A stretch of 64,000 nt of DNA from Floccularia luteovirens (GCA_009739215.1 VSJF01000010.1:868001-932000), one strand, 5' to 3'. Shown: positions 1-13,300, counted from the first letter of the stretch. The notes: generated by a model not told the origin, from the sequence alone. Program-made: numbers and translations.

Positions 1-92
1 ACAAGTGACATATTAATAGGTCATCAATCTTATCCGTACCACGCAAATCCTGACATTCTCACTTCTTTTTTCTTCACCCTCCGAGGTAACCA

Positions 93-1633
93 ATGGAACC
101 TTCGCCTGAGTCAATCTCATTCTCCTCATCCAATGCTGTATCAACTATTAACCGCCTCACATCCGTGGCTTTTCACCTCAATAGGAAACACGTCGGCTCA
201 GAACGCCGCCTTAAAGTCGTCCTCACTCGGAATCTCTCGCCAGATGTTATGTACCTATTCGATGACGTTTTGGATAGGGTCGAGGTAGGCATTAATATCT
301 CGTCCAAAATCATTCAGGAGATGTCACTTTTTCCCTTTGCGTACTGCTTGGCTTGTTTCAGCTAGTGACATGGCCTGAAGACCGTGTGTGTCCTAGAGAC
401 TGGTTACTCAAGAATGCTCCTGGAGCTAGTGGACTATTAATCATGCCTCTCACAGACAAAGTGAGCTTTGCACCGCTTCACATTATGTAGTATATTAATT
501 TTGTAGGCAGACAAGGAGTTGCTTGATATCGGTAGGCCCCAAATAAACCTCACAGTAAATTGCGATTTATACATTATGCTATAGCTGGACCCGACCTTCG
601 CGTTGTATCCACAATGTCCGTCGGATATGGTACTGTACTTAGATTATTTTGTCTTCTTTTGGGTATAATTGAGATCACACAGAACACATCGACGTCGCCG
701 AGGTCGCGAAACGTGGCATCAAAATTGGTTACACTCCTGATGTTCTAACAGACGCAGGTGAATTCATATATCACATATTCGCCAAAAAACTTATATCTTG
801 ATAATCCAAGTTGCCGATCTGTCAATCATGCTGGCCCTAATGGCAGGCCGAAATGTTCGTGAAACCATGTCAATAGTAAACGAAGGCAAAGTAAGTGTGA
901 ATATTAACCACTAAAACTGTTCTTGACTTCCATTCCCGTAGTGGGCGACTTATCCATGGTCTCCATTCCTCTTCTGTGGGCCCCAGCTCAGTGCCTCATC
1001 ATCATCCCCTACCCGCACCGCAGGATTCCTTGGCTTCGGGCGCATCGCACAAGCAACACTCGCTCGCCTCGTCCCATTCGGAATTACACACTGCATCTAC
1101 ACCACACGCACAACATCCGCGGCTGACACTGCACGCGATAAGGCACTGACAGCCAAGTATGGATTATCTGCAATTCGACGGGTGGCCTTAGAGGAATTGG
1201 CATCAGCTAGCGATGTGATATTTGTATTAACACCTGGAGGTGCAGGAACCCATCATCTGATAAACGAAAGCTTTTTACGAGGGATGAAGAAAACCGGTGT
1301 TCTAGTCAACACAAGCAGGGGTACTGTTTTAGATTCGGATGCGCTGGCAAAAGCGCTCCGGGAAGGTTGGCTGTGGGGAGCTGCACTTGACGTTGTTGAA
1401 GGTGAACCGAAAGTGGCAATCGACCATCCCCTAGTAAAGGAGCCAAAGTAAGATCTAATTTTATCCCCATTTCAACTCACTAACCATTCATAAGATGTGT
1501 CATATTACCTCACATAGGAAGCGCGACGCTGGAGACACGGGTAGGAATGGCCACTCTGGCGGTGAAGAATGTTCTAGGGGGTGTACTTGGCAGTGAGATG
1601 CCTGCTGCATTGGATACCAGTAGTTATCTATAG
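93..1633 (+). CDS. D-2-hydroxyacid dehydrogenase, glyoxylate/hydroxypyruvate reductase (GRHPR) type
   Basis: A spliced gene for an NAD(P)-dependent enzyme that reduces glyoxylate or hydroxypyruvate, or oxidises the matching 2-hydroxyacid. Joining the exons gives the N-terminal catalytic half with VVSTMSVGYD and GYTPDVLTDA, both close to animal GRHPR. A Rossmann domain follows with GFLGFGRIAQ as the nucleotide-binding turn. The later part has the catalytic-region motif NTSRGTVLDSDALA, GAALDVVEGEP and finally CVILPHIGSAT with the catalytic histidine. The start is the first ATG. Exon 1 ends at 284 and exon 2 begins at 362 in phase 0. At least six introns of about 50-75 nt interrupt the gene. The turn reads GFGRIA instead of the usual GxGxxG, a common variant. 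No frameshift was seen. The family is secure; the exact substrate is inferred from similarity to GRHPR. Confidence 0.88.
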
Positions 1634-1739
1634 TACGTTACAACATCGGCCTATTACCTACTATGATATACAAAGCGAGGGAAATCAATGTTCACATGAC
1701 ATTTTTCTGTTCTAAATTAACTATTCCGAGATTCCGACA

Positions 1740-2780
1740 TCAGATGGAATACAAAAATAGGCGGTATGTTGAGTCCTTGTCGTCTGCCGCTTTCCCCTTC
1801 CCTTTAGTGGATCCGTTTGCAGAGCTGCTGCCTTGTGTAGGGGGTACTTGATTGGAAGAGCTAGTATCTTCCTTGTTTGGTAGCCGACCGCTGAGTTCTA
1901 CTTGGCCTTTCATCAATACCACATTGATTTTGCGAGGATGGAAAAAATGCTACAGAGCGTGTCAGGTTCTGCATGCAACAAAACATATAGGACTCAAACA
2001 TGATTCCATATGTCTACAAGATTGGCTACACTTTCAGATTTGTTTGACTTCATGTACGTCTTGACGCCAGTTGACACAAGGGAGTCTCCACAAGTCCAGT
2101 CAGTTGATATTTGAGTCAAATGAAGAGGATTCGGACATACTAACTATGGGGATTATAGATATAATGGGTAAATGTGATCGCGCAATTTGCTTATCTGTCA
2201 GAGTTGCCGAATAGCGTATATGATCCAAAAATCTAGCATGTCAGTCAGTTTCATGATATCAAGCAAGAATTTGAATGTACCCTAGCCAGTCTGCCTCTTG
2301 CACATCATGTGTAATAAAAGGGTGGGGACGTTCATTCGACGGCGGCGGAGCATGAGGGAAGCCTTTGTCCAGATATTTGCCAACTGAGACCACGAAGAGT
2401 GAACGAAACGGGGAATAAGCTACGTCTTGGGATGGTGGGCGAGAAAAAGAAGGAGGGGTGTTCTGGCTGAAATTGCTAATAAACACCGAACTTGACGGAG
2501 AGGTATAAGACTGGTCGGCAGCGTAGAATGAGCCGGAGTCACTGGGCTCTACAAATGGCGACTTGGAGTTTATGTTTGTATTTTGGCCGGGTAAATTGTT
2601 CCCAATATCTTCTATAGGATATGGTGGCGGTCGAGAATCATCAGTGTCCGGCTTTGAATCTTCGGGTAGCGATGACGTCAGTGTGTTGCTATGAATATTT
2701 TCACCTCTGTCTGTAGGTTGTATCTTGGATGAAGAAGCTAATTTGAAAGGATTTGTGTCTGGTCTCTTGTCATCAGACAT
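1740..2780 (-). CDS. Fungal protein of unknown function with a DUF4646-like C-terminal domain
   Basis: The first 130 or so residues are low-complexity and rich in Ser, Pro and Asp. They are followed by HPFITHDVQEADWLGFLDHI, a signature of a basidiomycete family I know as DUF4646 (name from memory). After two more introns the protein continues with STGVKTYMKSNKSESVANL, then WNHHFFHPRKINVVLMKG, and ends in a charged Ser/Lys tail. Splices keep the frame: 2281 to 2236 ends in TGCTAG after a CTGAC branch site, the next intron has a GTATGT donor, and the last ends in CTGTAG. The ATG at 2780 is chosen because a 43-nt intron with GTAAGTAC donor (2786-2828) sits just upstream in the leader. Function is unknown. 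The Pro-rich N-terminus suggests a soluble, partly disordered protein. Confidence 0.7.
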
Positions 2781-2828
2781 TGTCACTGTAAAGTATGAAA
2801 CACAGCCCTTAACAGATGCGGTACTTAC

Positions 2829-3154
2829 TTAATGAGAAGCGGACAAAGAATTCATATTTTGAAGGATTTGTACTTGCTTATCAGAAGCTTCTGATATGAA
2901 TAGGCAGTGCATACATACATTCAGGTTAGTGAGCAAGCAGTTGCTCTAAGAAGAAATACAACACTCTCAGGTATTATATGTTACATGATGAGAGTGGAAG
3001 TCAGGTCACGACTCTACACGAATAGGTTGTTAGAGTAATTAGGATGTCGTTTGTAAAGTTGGAGGTTCGCAGATCTGAAGAATATCGAGCCTACCCGTAT
3101 CTTTACACACAGCAAAAAAGTTTTCCCACCGCGCAACAGCAATTTTGTTTCTGG
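2829..3154. other. Intergenic stretch, no gene seen
   Basis: This AT-rich stretch lies between the leader of the DUF4646-like gene and the end of the WD40 fragment. It should hold the promoter of the former. No conserved motif, RNA gene or repeat was recognised. Confidence 0.5.
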
Positions 3155-3863
3155 CTAATACCCAGCACAACCGCTTCCCGTCCCTCTCACGTATGATCCA
3201 TCATTATCGAAGTAAATCGCCCTCTGTTCTGGTTCTGTTTGCCACTTATGCCGTTCAATATTGACTTTTACCCCTCCTGACCATGTAAATATTGCTTCTT
3301 CCGTGCCCCATTGTGCATATATCATAGTACTATTGAGAGAAAATTCCACATGTTCAAGAGGCTCCTGATTTCCGAATATATCTCGTAGGTTGGTTTGTTA
3401 CTGCATCGAATACTCCCAGTCCCCGAGTGGTGCCAGGGCCATAAACTAGGCTTACTATCCAGCGCCCATCAGGGGACCACGCAATTGCATCCCGCCCATC
3501 GTTTCCACTAGGTATTGCACGTTTCAGAGTAGGCTCACCAGTTGTGAGGTCCCAAATGCAAAATTTTCTGTGTGCAGTGACTGCAATGAACCGTCCGTCA
3601 GGGGAAAAGGCAGCGGAGCCATTAAAATTTCCCTCAAGAATGAAGGATAGGATCCCGGTCTGGAGTAAATAGATAGTGATTGTATTTGAGGTTATAGCTG
3701 CCGCACGCAAGCCATTTGGGGAAATAATTGCAATGTTTATTGGCGGACGGTGTATTCTAATTGGTGGTGTTAGTAGTAGTAGTGGGGGAGCAATGGGGTT
3801 GACATATGGATTTTGTGCAATGACGACGGAGAAGTCCCAAGACTGAACTTCAAGTTGTGACAT
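3155..3863 (-). pseudogene. WD40 C-terminal fragment related to the STAND gene at 45.7-49.7 kb, broken by a frameshift
   Basis: The reading frame starts at an ATG at 3863 and covers about two WD40 blades, seen in AAFSPDGRFIAVTA, FCIWDLTTGEP and AIAWSPDGRWIVSL. It runs into a stop near 3354. The homologous continuation, LEHVEFSLNSTMIYAQWG, lies in another frame from about 3370 to 3155. It matches YFNFSSDSTMIYNYQG at the end of the STAND gene 46 kb away. A 37-nt GT-AG intron could bridge the frames, but it would be shorter than the introns of neighbouring genes, so a frameshift is preferred. There is no NACHT domain and fewer than the seven blades of a full propeller. It is best read as a remnant of a NACHT-WD40 paralogue. 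A short expressed protein cannot be excluded, since it shares a 150-bp divergent region with SIN3. Confidence 0.6.
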
Positions 3864-4016
3864 CGAGTAATATATAGGGGAATGGCAAAGGAAGTGGAGA
3901 TAAGAAGGATGTAATTGTTTACAGGTATTTGTACATGATTACCGAAAGGGACTGATTGCAACAGATCATGAGAACGGGCGTCTGTCATTGTGCCAGTTGC
4001 AGTGCTTCCAATTGCA

Positions 4017-7000
4017 ATGCTCCTTGACGAAATGGCGCTCGACCCCTCGAATCCACTTGACCCTAACCTTAACTCCCCGTCCACTGATTCTTCTCTCCCA
4101 CCACTCATCCTTCCCTCTCCGTCCGCTGCTCAGCAGCCTCTAACTATCGACGATATGGACTCTTTGTCTCTCCCAGAACCCATTAGGACGACTCGCGACC
4201 CTTTTAATGATAGACTGCATTCTCCGAGGCCACCCCCGCAACATCCGGAACAAAACCTTCACCTTGCCCATCCGTCGCCAATGCCTGTCGACGATATTCC
4301 TGTTGCCAGGAATTCACTCCAATCAAGTCGGCCCTCTCCGGTCGATCCTCAGACGTACGCTCCTGTGGATAGGCCTCTGAACGTCACAGACGCTCTCAGC
4401 TATCTCGATGCAGTCAAAATGCAGTTTCAAGATCAACCAGACGTTTATAACCATTTCCTCGACATCATGAAAGAGTTTAAAAATGAGCGGTACGTCAGTG
4501 TGATATGTTCCTAGTCACAACGCACTAAACATGCCGTGAAGCATTGATACACCTGGGGTTATTAAACGAGTTTCCCACTTATTTAATGGCCATCCTTCCT
4601 TGATCCAGGGTTTTAATACCTTCCTGCCAGTGGGTTACCGCATTGAATGCTCAACTGATGCTCACGACGCAAGTTTTATCACGGTAACCACACCGAGTGG
4701 CACAACAATGCAGACAACAAACCATGGGACTGGAAAGGGTCCCATTCTTTGGTCGACATCCATGAGTAGTGGACCTTTAACACGGACAGAGGGAGGTGCT
4801 GTCGGCGGACTTGGTTCGTAAGAGGATTATATCTTATATCGACAGTCTTGAATTGACAACCGCTACCAAGAAGGCGCTATGAGCCACATTGATATATCAT
4901 CGCCTGATTCTCACTGGCAGGCAGTGGATGGTCAAGCCATGGAACCCGCATTACAATATGTTCAAAAAATCAAACAACGGTGTGATCCAGATACGTACCG
5001 ACAATTTCTTGATATTTTGGCACGCTACTACCATAAACCGGATGTGATTGATGAGGTCAGTTGGCTCTACTTCAATTCCTTCCTTTCTGAAATCTCTCCC
5101 CTGTCCAGGCCGAAATCTCGAGACAAATCGCTAGATTATTCAAAGACGCACCAGACCTTAGAGATGATTTCCGAGTTTTCATGCCTGACAGAAGTCAACA
5201 ACCTCTAGATGACACGTCCGCACCATCGCAACCGTCGATGAGAACGGGTACTCCTGTTGATGGCAGGAGCAGACGTAAGCTTGATGTTGGTCCTGGGAGT
5301 TCGTCTTCTGCCCCAGTCTCTGCTCTACCCCAGAAACGCAAGCGCAGACCGGCTGAGAAAGAAAGAGAAAAAGATGTAGTCATCATGAAAGTTGCTCCCC
5401 CTGTTAGCAAAGTCAGTTTGCAGAATTCTCAGATATATCATACTTAATTCTTTTTCTAGAAACTAAAACATGCCAACAGTCACGAATTAAATACAATCTC
5501 CTATAACCCAAAACCAACTTCAAGGGCACCTTCCCCATCTCGATTCCCACACCAAAACCAAATGTCATATACAGCCCCTAGAATCCCTCCGGATAACGAC
5601 GAGATGCACTTTTTTGACCGAGTCAAACGTGCACTAGATAATCGGGACCTATACAACGAATTTCTCAAGATTGTTAATTTGTTTACGCAAGATTACATCG
5701 ATACTGCGAGACTCGTCAAGGAGAGTCGGAACTTTCTGGGAGATACCGATCTGTTCAGGCAATTCAAGGAGATTCTTGGCTGGGATGAGGCAAGAGAGCG
5801 AGACCATTTTTTGGCGGAACAGCAGGCTCAAAATTCATGGGCAAAACCAGTTGTTTCTGGAATCCACGAAAGACCAGGACGTGTCGACTTGAATTCGAAG
5901 TATGGGAGCTACCGGAAACTACCTGCAAGTGTGAGTACCCATGGGTATACATAGGAACCAGTTTTTGACCACACTCTATGTGTTAGGAGGCAAATGTGAC
6001 ATGTTCGGGTCGCGATGAAATGTGTCGGTCCGTTCTCAACGACGAATGGGTATCTCATCCCACCTGGTCAAGTGAAGATTCCGGTTTTATCGCACATAAA
6101 AAGAATATTTATGAAGAAGCTCTACATCGGAGTGAAGAAGAGCGTCATGAATATGACTTCCATATTGAAGCTATAGTTCGGACGATAACCATGTTGGAAC
6201 CAATCAACAACAAAATTGCTCAGCTCAATATCGAGGAACGTGGGAATTTCAAACTAAAGGCAAACCTAGGCGGATCCTGCAAGGCGATTCATCAGAGAGT
6301 CATCAAAAAGATATATGGTAGAGAACCAGGGCTCGTCGTGCTTCAGTCGATGCAAGATACGCCAGCTTTAGCCATCCCTGTAGTTCTGCAACGTCTAAAA
6401 CAAAAAGAAGAAGAATGGAAACGCGCACAAAGGGAGTGGAACAAGGTCTGGCGAGAGGTTGATGCTCGGAATTATTTGAAGAGCTTAGATCATCAAGCGA
6501 TTTCATTCAAAGCCGCAGATAAGAAGGCAATCACGCTGAAGGCCCTTGTAAGCCAGATTGAGGCAGCACGGGAGGAGCAAATGGGAAATCGTGCTTCCCT
6601 CATCGACCCATTATTCGCCCGTACACGTCCGCGGCACCAACTTGAATTCTTCATCAGTGACATGAAAGTCTTGCAAGACGCCATGAAGCTCACCTTCTCA
6701 TTCCTCGACCGCACTCAAGCCCAAATCAACTTTACGGAACGAAAACGCATAGAAGGTTTCCTACGTTCATTCGTGCCATTATTTTTCAATCTCGATGCTG
6801 TCACCTTCAACTCCGCGTTTATCGTCGTGCAGCAAGAGACTGTGGAGAGTGATGTAAGCGATGATGTGGTGAGTAATGGAGATGACGTAGAGGGATCGAG
6901 TACAGGAGGGAAGCCACCTCGTAATGTGCGTAAGGGAGCCGCAGCAATGGCTGGGATAGCATCTTCTTCCGCAGGGGGTGATTTAAGGAAGAAGCTATTG

Positions 7001-8452
7001 AAGAGTGAACAAGCAAAATCAACTAATAGAAAGACGAGAGCCCGGGATGCGTCCCCGACAGTGTCACGCTTGGCATCCCCTGCTCCAGTTGAAGAGGAAG
7101 TAGGAAGTAGTGATGCTACTGCACCAAGTAGAAAGACGCCCAGAAAAAATGTGTTTTTCACCAATACGACATTCTATGTCCTTTTGCGATTACTTGAGGT
7201 AAGTTTAAAATTCCTAATTCACCGCCCATAACTTCCCACTCACCAAAAAAACACAAAATAGATTCTCTACACCCGTCTCAGCTATTTCAAGGAGATTGCC
7301 AGGCGTTGCAATGGAAGAAGCACGCACCCAGCGCCAAACAAAACCAGCAATCCCATCCGGACTGCCTTCCCAAGCACAATTGGACTTCACCGATACCAAC
7401 AGTAGTACAGAGAGCGACGCTCTTCACGCGGAACACTTCTACGAATTGATGCTTGAATCATGCGAAAGATTATTCGACGGGGAAATCGAACAACATGCAT
7501 TTGAGGATCAGATGCGATGTATGTTTGGAACACGGGACGCATACAAGATTTTCACAGTCGACAAGCTTATCGGTGCCGTTATCAAGCAGGTGTGTGTCAA
7601 TTTGCACTTTTTTGAAAGGGTCATTGTCTGATGACTTGGGTTTTCCTCTTTCTATTTTAGGTTCAATTGGTGTTTGTGGACACGAGAAGTCAAGATTTAT
7701 TGGAGATACTGAAACGTGAACGTGCCCTTGTTTCACCTACGACTCAAGATCAGATTAACCATCGACGCAACGCTGAGAAAGTGCTTGGTCCCGATGAGAA
7801 TCTATTCAGAATTGACTGGGTACGTTTATCTTTTAGGCTATACTTTGGGATGCGTGAGAATGTAACTAATCGGTCCTTCTGACTTTGCAGCTCATGGACT
7901 CGAAAACAATGGCGATTCAACTTTTGGGAAAGGATGATTCTAGTTTCGATGATTCGGAAGTATTGACTGGCCGGTGGCAAGCATACATTGATTCATATGT
8001 TGCAGTCAGTGGAATTTTCTTTCTCCCTGTAGTTTATAATTGAACTGATGATATTAATTCATTAGAGTGATCAAACTGAAGGTGTTTCGATATCCCGTGT
8101 CAAGCGGCCCTTCTTACGCAGGTACGTAGATGTCACAGCAACTATTCATCCTCAAACCTCATATTGCAAATTGCAAATCAGGAACTTGTCTCTAGCAGGT
8201 GGCGACGTCCACCCCACCAATTCCAGTGATAACCAACCAGGCGCTGATGAAACTCCATTAGAAATAGCAACACGCGATGGGTTGGAAATCAAAGTGTGCG
8301 TACGTACATATCGGCTATTCTACGTTACAGGAACGGAAGATGTTCTGTGGCGTTACCGGGGTAAAGGGGAGATGCAACATCATGCGTCTCGGCTAGGGGC
8401 AAGGAATGCTTTGCGGCGCTTGTGGATTGCTAAAGCCAAGGCAGGATCATGA
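4017..8452 (+). CDS. SIN3: SIN3 transcriptional corepressor scaffold
   Basis: This nuclear scaffold brings the Rpd3-type histone deacetylase to promoters. After a disordered Ser/Pro-rich leader, three paired amphipathic helix domains follow in order. PAH1 starts at [13 protein letters not shown] (about 4390). PAH2 starts at [17 protein letters not shown] (about 4940). PAH3 starts at [18 protein letters not shown] (about 5610). Next comes the HDAC-interacting domain with GSYRKLPAS, then [19 protein letters not shown] and [15 protein letters not shown], in a long exon around 6000-7200. The C-terminal Sin3 region ends in a Lys/Arg-rich tail. The ATG at 4017 is used because the frame upstream of it has no earlier ATG. 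At least ten short introns are present. A Ser- and acid-rich linker near 6840-7130 separates the two conserved blocks. All expected domains are present, so it is judged functional. Confidence 0.93.
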
Positions 8453-8959
8453 TAATATGAATGATTGAGTTTATTTAGTTTTTTATTCTTTTTGTACACG
8501 TCATGAGTATGGAATAGATGTAGTAGCCGGTGTTAATTAAGTAGAATGGTGGATTGAGTTTGAGGGTCGCCCCTTCAATGTACATGGAAAGCGTATGCAA
8601 AAACAAACAGGTGTACTCCACACTGTAGTAAGCTGAGGACGACGAAGATTATGATTATCGAGAATCTACATGTGAGTATATAGGAAGATAAGTAGATATA
8701 TGTATATATGCTTTAATTAAGTTGCCCAGCATGTGTTAAGATAGTCGATAAGAATCTTCACAAAACCTGCATTGCAGAATAATAAGTTGACACCAAAAAA
8801 ATTAAGATTGAGAATCGGATGTGTATGCGTATGCACTCGTGTGCTAATTGATATTGAAGTTTGATTTGCGAGAGTGGAAGAAAAAACTAGAATTAGGTTG
8901 CATGAATGCACGTGCGTATATATATCAATACAAGAAGACCAGGCACGTACTGATTGACG
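8453..8959. other. Convergent 3' flanks, no gene seen
   Basis: About 500 bp of AT-rich sequence between SIN3 and the gene on the opposite strand, with several TATATA runs. It presumably holds both polyadenylation regions. No coding or RNA signal was recognised. Confidence 0.5.
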
Positions 8960-9981
8960 TTAATATATTGTTCCAGAAGTCTTCATGCCTGGTTCATCAA
9001 TACACATTCTCTTCGCATCAGCCTCGTTCATCATATCCATAGAGGGACTCCGTGTATGTTTCCCTAGTGAAACCTTTTCTTCTTGTACAATATTCATTCC
9101 GATAGGTGTTGCCTGCTCCCTTCGCAAAATCTCCGACAGGATACGGGACGCCTTCCACCTATCGCTGGAACACAGCTGTAGTAATGGCACCATTGCTTCC
9201 ATTTTTGCTACAGCAGCAGACCACACCATTGGAAGATACCTGCAGAAATATCGCTGTGTCCGTTTGCCCGTCCAATGTTGGGCGCCGTTAGCCAAAGGCA
9301 AAGCTAATAGGTCTTCTTTCACTAGCCGAGCAGCAGTCTTGACAGCATCCCAATCCTCTGGCGAAATCATGCTGCCATCAGAATATCGTAATGCTTTTTT
9401 CATTGGGATTCGAGATGAGTAGCGGCCAATATTCATTTCGGCTTTGCAGTCATCCGTCGTCCATAGTACCGATACAGGATACTGGGCAGGACGAATAGAA
9501 CTTCGTTGTGGCACCGCCACATGGACATCGCCTGGTGGCGGTGAGTTTCCGCGTTGAGAAATGGAATCACTTGGAGACAAAGAAGACACGGAGCCCGTAG
9601 GGGACCCTGGGCGAGACATAGGAAAGTTGACCGGCATTCTGTAGTTGGATTAGTAAGTCTGGAGAAATCGCGTAGAAATCAAAAGAGAATACATGATAAA
9701 ACGTACAATTGGGTTTCAAGATTCTGCAGTCGTATTATATTATCATCAAGTTCCCTTTGCAAACGGAGATTCTCCTCTATCAGGATTGATTTCGTTTCGG
9801 AAATCTTTCTAACCTCTCTGTAGGCTTGATGAAGAGTACTTGTTGTACTGGCATTGCGAGTGTATAGCTCCATCACATGTGGATTCCTGAGTAGTTCCGG
9901 CAACTGGAGTTGCTCGATCGGTATTGAGGGTTTAGTAGAAGTAGAAGGACCCATGGTATAGTATTGCTGTAGGCCATTCAT
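8960..9981 (-). CDS. Hypothetical coiled-coil protein of unknown function
   Basis: Two coding exons are joined by an intron at 9639-9706 (GTACGT donor, CTACAG acceptor), which restores the frame as LETQL-MPVNF. The first exon ends in a predicted coiled coil, with SILIEENLRLQRELDDNI and then LQNLETQL. The second is Ser/Pro-rich, then holds a more conserved block with EDWDAVKTAARLVKEDLL, QRYFCRYLPMVWSAAVAKME and DRWKASRILSEILRR. About 320 residues in total. The ATG at 9981 follows a leader intron with GTAAGTATCG donor near 10054, which supports it over longer readings. I do not recognise the family. It lies head-to-head with MSH2, so the two share a short upstream region. Confidence 0.65.
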
Positions 9982-10054
9982 TCCTGTCTTCGTTAGCAAC
10001 GTTCGGTGACTTGGTTGCTTGGATATTAGTATGCAGAAATTGTACGATACTTAC

Positions 10055-10389
10055 AATGACAAGGGGAGTTAGGGGAGAATAAACCGAAGAAAGCTGAAGA
10101 AATAAAAAAAGATAGAGGATGCAAAGGCCACAATTTATAATGAACTATAGAACAGGGTGCATTGACATCTGCCGTTTCCACCATTCTTTTGACGCATTGA
10201 GATGCTCAGGGATAGTTCGCCTAATCATAATATACAGCGCTTATGGCCAACGGAGACGTCTGTACGTAATGTGACACAGGTGGGATCCACACGTGACAAG
10301 TGACCACCGCGTTCCCCATCAATTATATTTCCGTCTTTATTGCCACCAGTGAGTATCATTCCAACTGTAATTCGTGATTTTTGCGGTAG
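10055..10389. promoter_or_regulatory. Divergent intergenic region upstream of MSH2
   Basis: About 335 bp between the leader of the coiled-coil gene and MSH2. A CACGTG E-box lies at 10290-10295, about 100 bp upstream of the first MSH2 ATG. I saw no exact MluI cell-cycle box (ACGCGT). It must contain both promoters, but no TATA box was convincing. Confidence 0.4.
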
Positions 10390-13300
10390 ATGTACAAAGG
10401 AAAAGACCAGGACAACGCGGGTGAGTGACCTCCAAAGAAAATCTGAACCAAACCGAACTTTACTCCATGTACCCAGACCAAACTACTGACCCTGGTTTTA
10501 TATCTTTCTTCCACAAACTACCCCAAAAGTCACCAGATACAGGAACTCTCCGCCTCTTCAACCGCACCCATGGAGGCGACTCCTACTATGCCGCCTATGG
10601 TCCTGATGCGCTATTTGTCGCACAGCATACATTTCGTACCAATTCCGTTATCAAGTACCTTGGTCAAGGTGGAAAAAATGCCGGCCTCCCAAGTGTTACC
10701 CTTAAGCCAAGCGTCGCACAGATGTTACTCAGAGAGGCCCTAACAATGAAGCAGCTTCGCGTTGAAATCTGGATTCCTGAGCCTGGTCAAGGAAAGAAAT
10801 GTACCAAGTTTAAACTGGATAAAGAGGTACTTAAATTTTCTTATCTCTCAAACCGCACCTTTTACTAAACTTGATCCATCCAGGCGTCTCCAGGAAATTT
10901 ACAGGCTTTGGAAGATGTGTTATTTGAAAACTCAGACCTTCTATCAGCTCCTATTGTGTTAGCTATAAAACTTGCATCAACCGCGGATGTATTATCCAGC
11001 AACAAGTCGAAAACGAAGACCGTCGGTGTTGCATTTGCTGATACCAGCACACGGGAATTGGGTGTCTCTGACTTTGTCGATAACGACTTGTTTTCGAATT
11101 TGGAGGTAATCAGGTTCCTTTCTGTGCTATTGTTTTGTGACTCACCCGATGATTAGTCCATTATAATCCAACTATCAGTGAAAGAGGCCATTATCCCCAC
11201 AGGAACAACGTCTGGGACCACGGACCGTGATATAGACTTGAATAAACTAAAAGCTGTATTGGATCGGTGTGGTGTGGTGATTACAGAGTTAAAACCAAGT
11301 ATTTCTCCTTAATTCACATACTAGCTGTGGCTGAATGCGTTTTATCCAGGCCAATTTACTGCCAAGAACATTGCAGACGATATATTACGACTATTAAAAA
11401 CTACTTCTGCTTCTGCCAGCACCTCAGCAGATGTTACACTGACTATTCGTAGGTTAATTCCATCATCAGAGTCATCCACATGATAATTATTAATTGTAAT
11501 ACAGCTGAATTATCTTTACCCACCGCTCCATCAGCGTTATCCGCTTTGGTATCCTATTTATCCCTTCTTTCGGACACATCCAATCATGGCGCTTACACTA
11601 TTCGTACTCATGATCTATCTCAATATATGAGGCTAGATGCTAGTGCTTTAAAAGCTTTAAGTTTGGTAGAGGCTCCTGGAAATGCTGTGTGTAATTTATT
11701 GGATGTATGAACAAGAAATTTAATGGCTTATGTATTTTCCACAGGGAACCACCACAAGAAACACAACCCTTCTAGGATTATTGAACAAGTGCAAAACCGC
11801 TCAAGGTACTAGAATGCTGGGAACGTGGCTAAAACAACCTTTAGTCAACCTTCACGAAATAGGTTTGTTCAAGGCGAGAATAACGTGCTGTGTGTTCTGA
11901 CAATCACATAAGCAAAGCGGCATAACCTCGTGGAAGTATTTGTTGATGATACAAACACTCGTCGTACGCTACAGGTCAACTATATGCACCTTTCATTCTG
12001 TGATTTTATAACCAAAACCCTTATAACAGGATTCTTATATGAAAGTCATGCCAGATTTGCACCGTCTCAGTAAACGGTTCCAAAAGTCCGTCGCGTCGCT
12101 TGAAGATGTTGTTCGCGTATATCAAGTTGTACTCAAGGTGTTTCAATATTCAGGGTGATGTTATCTGTAATACTGATAGGTAAACATCATAGCTGCCTGG
12201 GTTGATCGAGACACTTGAAGGGGTTGAAACAAATGAGGAATATATGGAACTGATACAGACTACCTACCTCAATCCCCTGAAGGTATAAATGTTTCACAGA
12301 TATTAAACCATACATCATCCTCAACGTAATAAAACTTCAGGAATATGCATCAAACCTTGAAAAGTATGGCGAGATGGTTGAACAGACTCTGGATTTGGAC
12401 CAGCTCGACAGTCATAACTACGTTATCAAACCAGATTATGATCCGCGATTACAAGAACTTGCGAATAAACTCTCCGAGGTACGTTCAGGCTCTATTACCA
12501 AACCCATTGAACAGCAGGTTGACATACAAAGGTGCGAGATGGTCTCGACGAAGAACACGCTGATGTAGGTCGAGACCTTGATATGGATCTTGACAGGAAA
12601 TTACATTTGGAGAATAACCAAGTTTATGGTTATTGTTTCCGGTTGACGAAAAATGTGGATATTTACAAAATTAATGGATAGCTCTTGTTGCTGACCAAGT
12701 CACTTTAGGACGCGAAGAATTTGCCGAAAAAATATGTTGAGCTAGGGACAACAAAAAGTGGTGTATTCTTTACGACAAAAACGCTAAAGCGACTTGCCGA
12801 AGACTTCAAAACGTATTCACAAACTTATTCGAGGACACAGAGCGGGCTTGTGAAGGAAGTAGTTAATATTGCATGTCAGTTCCGATATATGCAGAGAATG
12901 ACCCCCAAATTGATCCATCTTGCTCTTTCCGTAGCGACATATACCCCCGTCCTAGAATCAGCAGATAACACTATTGCACACCTTGATGTGATTCTTAGGC
13001 AAGTTCTATAATACCAATGTTCACAGGTCTCTTAAATGTCTATATTTCCAGTTTCGCTCATGTTTCAGTAAACGCTCCTTCTCCCTATGTGAAGCCAAAA
13101 ATGGTCAAGACTGGTAGTGCCAAACCTTCGCATTGATTTAATATAGTCTGACTGTTCTTTACAATTCCAGGTGACCTAATTCTCACCGAAGCACGGCATC
13201 CCTGTCTTGAAGTACAGGACGACGTCAACTTCATTTCGAATGACGTTGAGATGATCAAAGGCATGTTTCGAACTGTTGTTTCAAAAGGTCGGCGTCAGTT

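Noticed and set aside
3770..4108. 112-codon minus-strand frame
   Set aside because: It is antisense to the first exon of SIN3 and overlaps the WD40 fragment start in another frame. No similarity or splice support was seen.
12480..12600. Stop codon in the MSH2 clamp region
   Set aside because: An intron ending in ACAAAG just before GTGCGAGATGG puts the sequence back in frame as [15 protein letters not shown].
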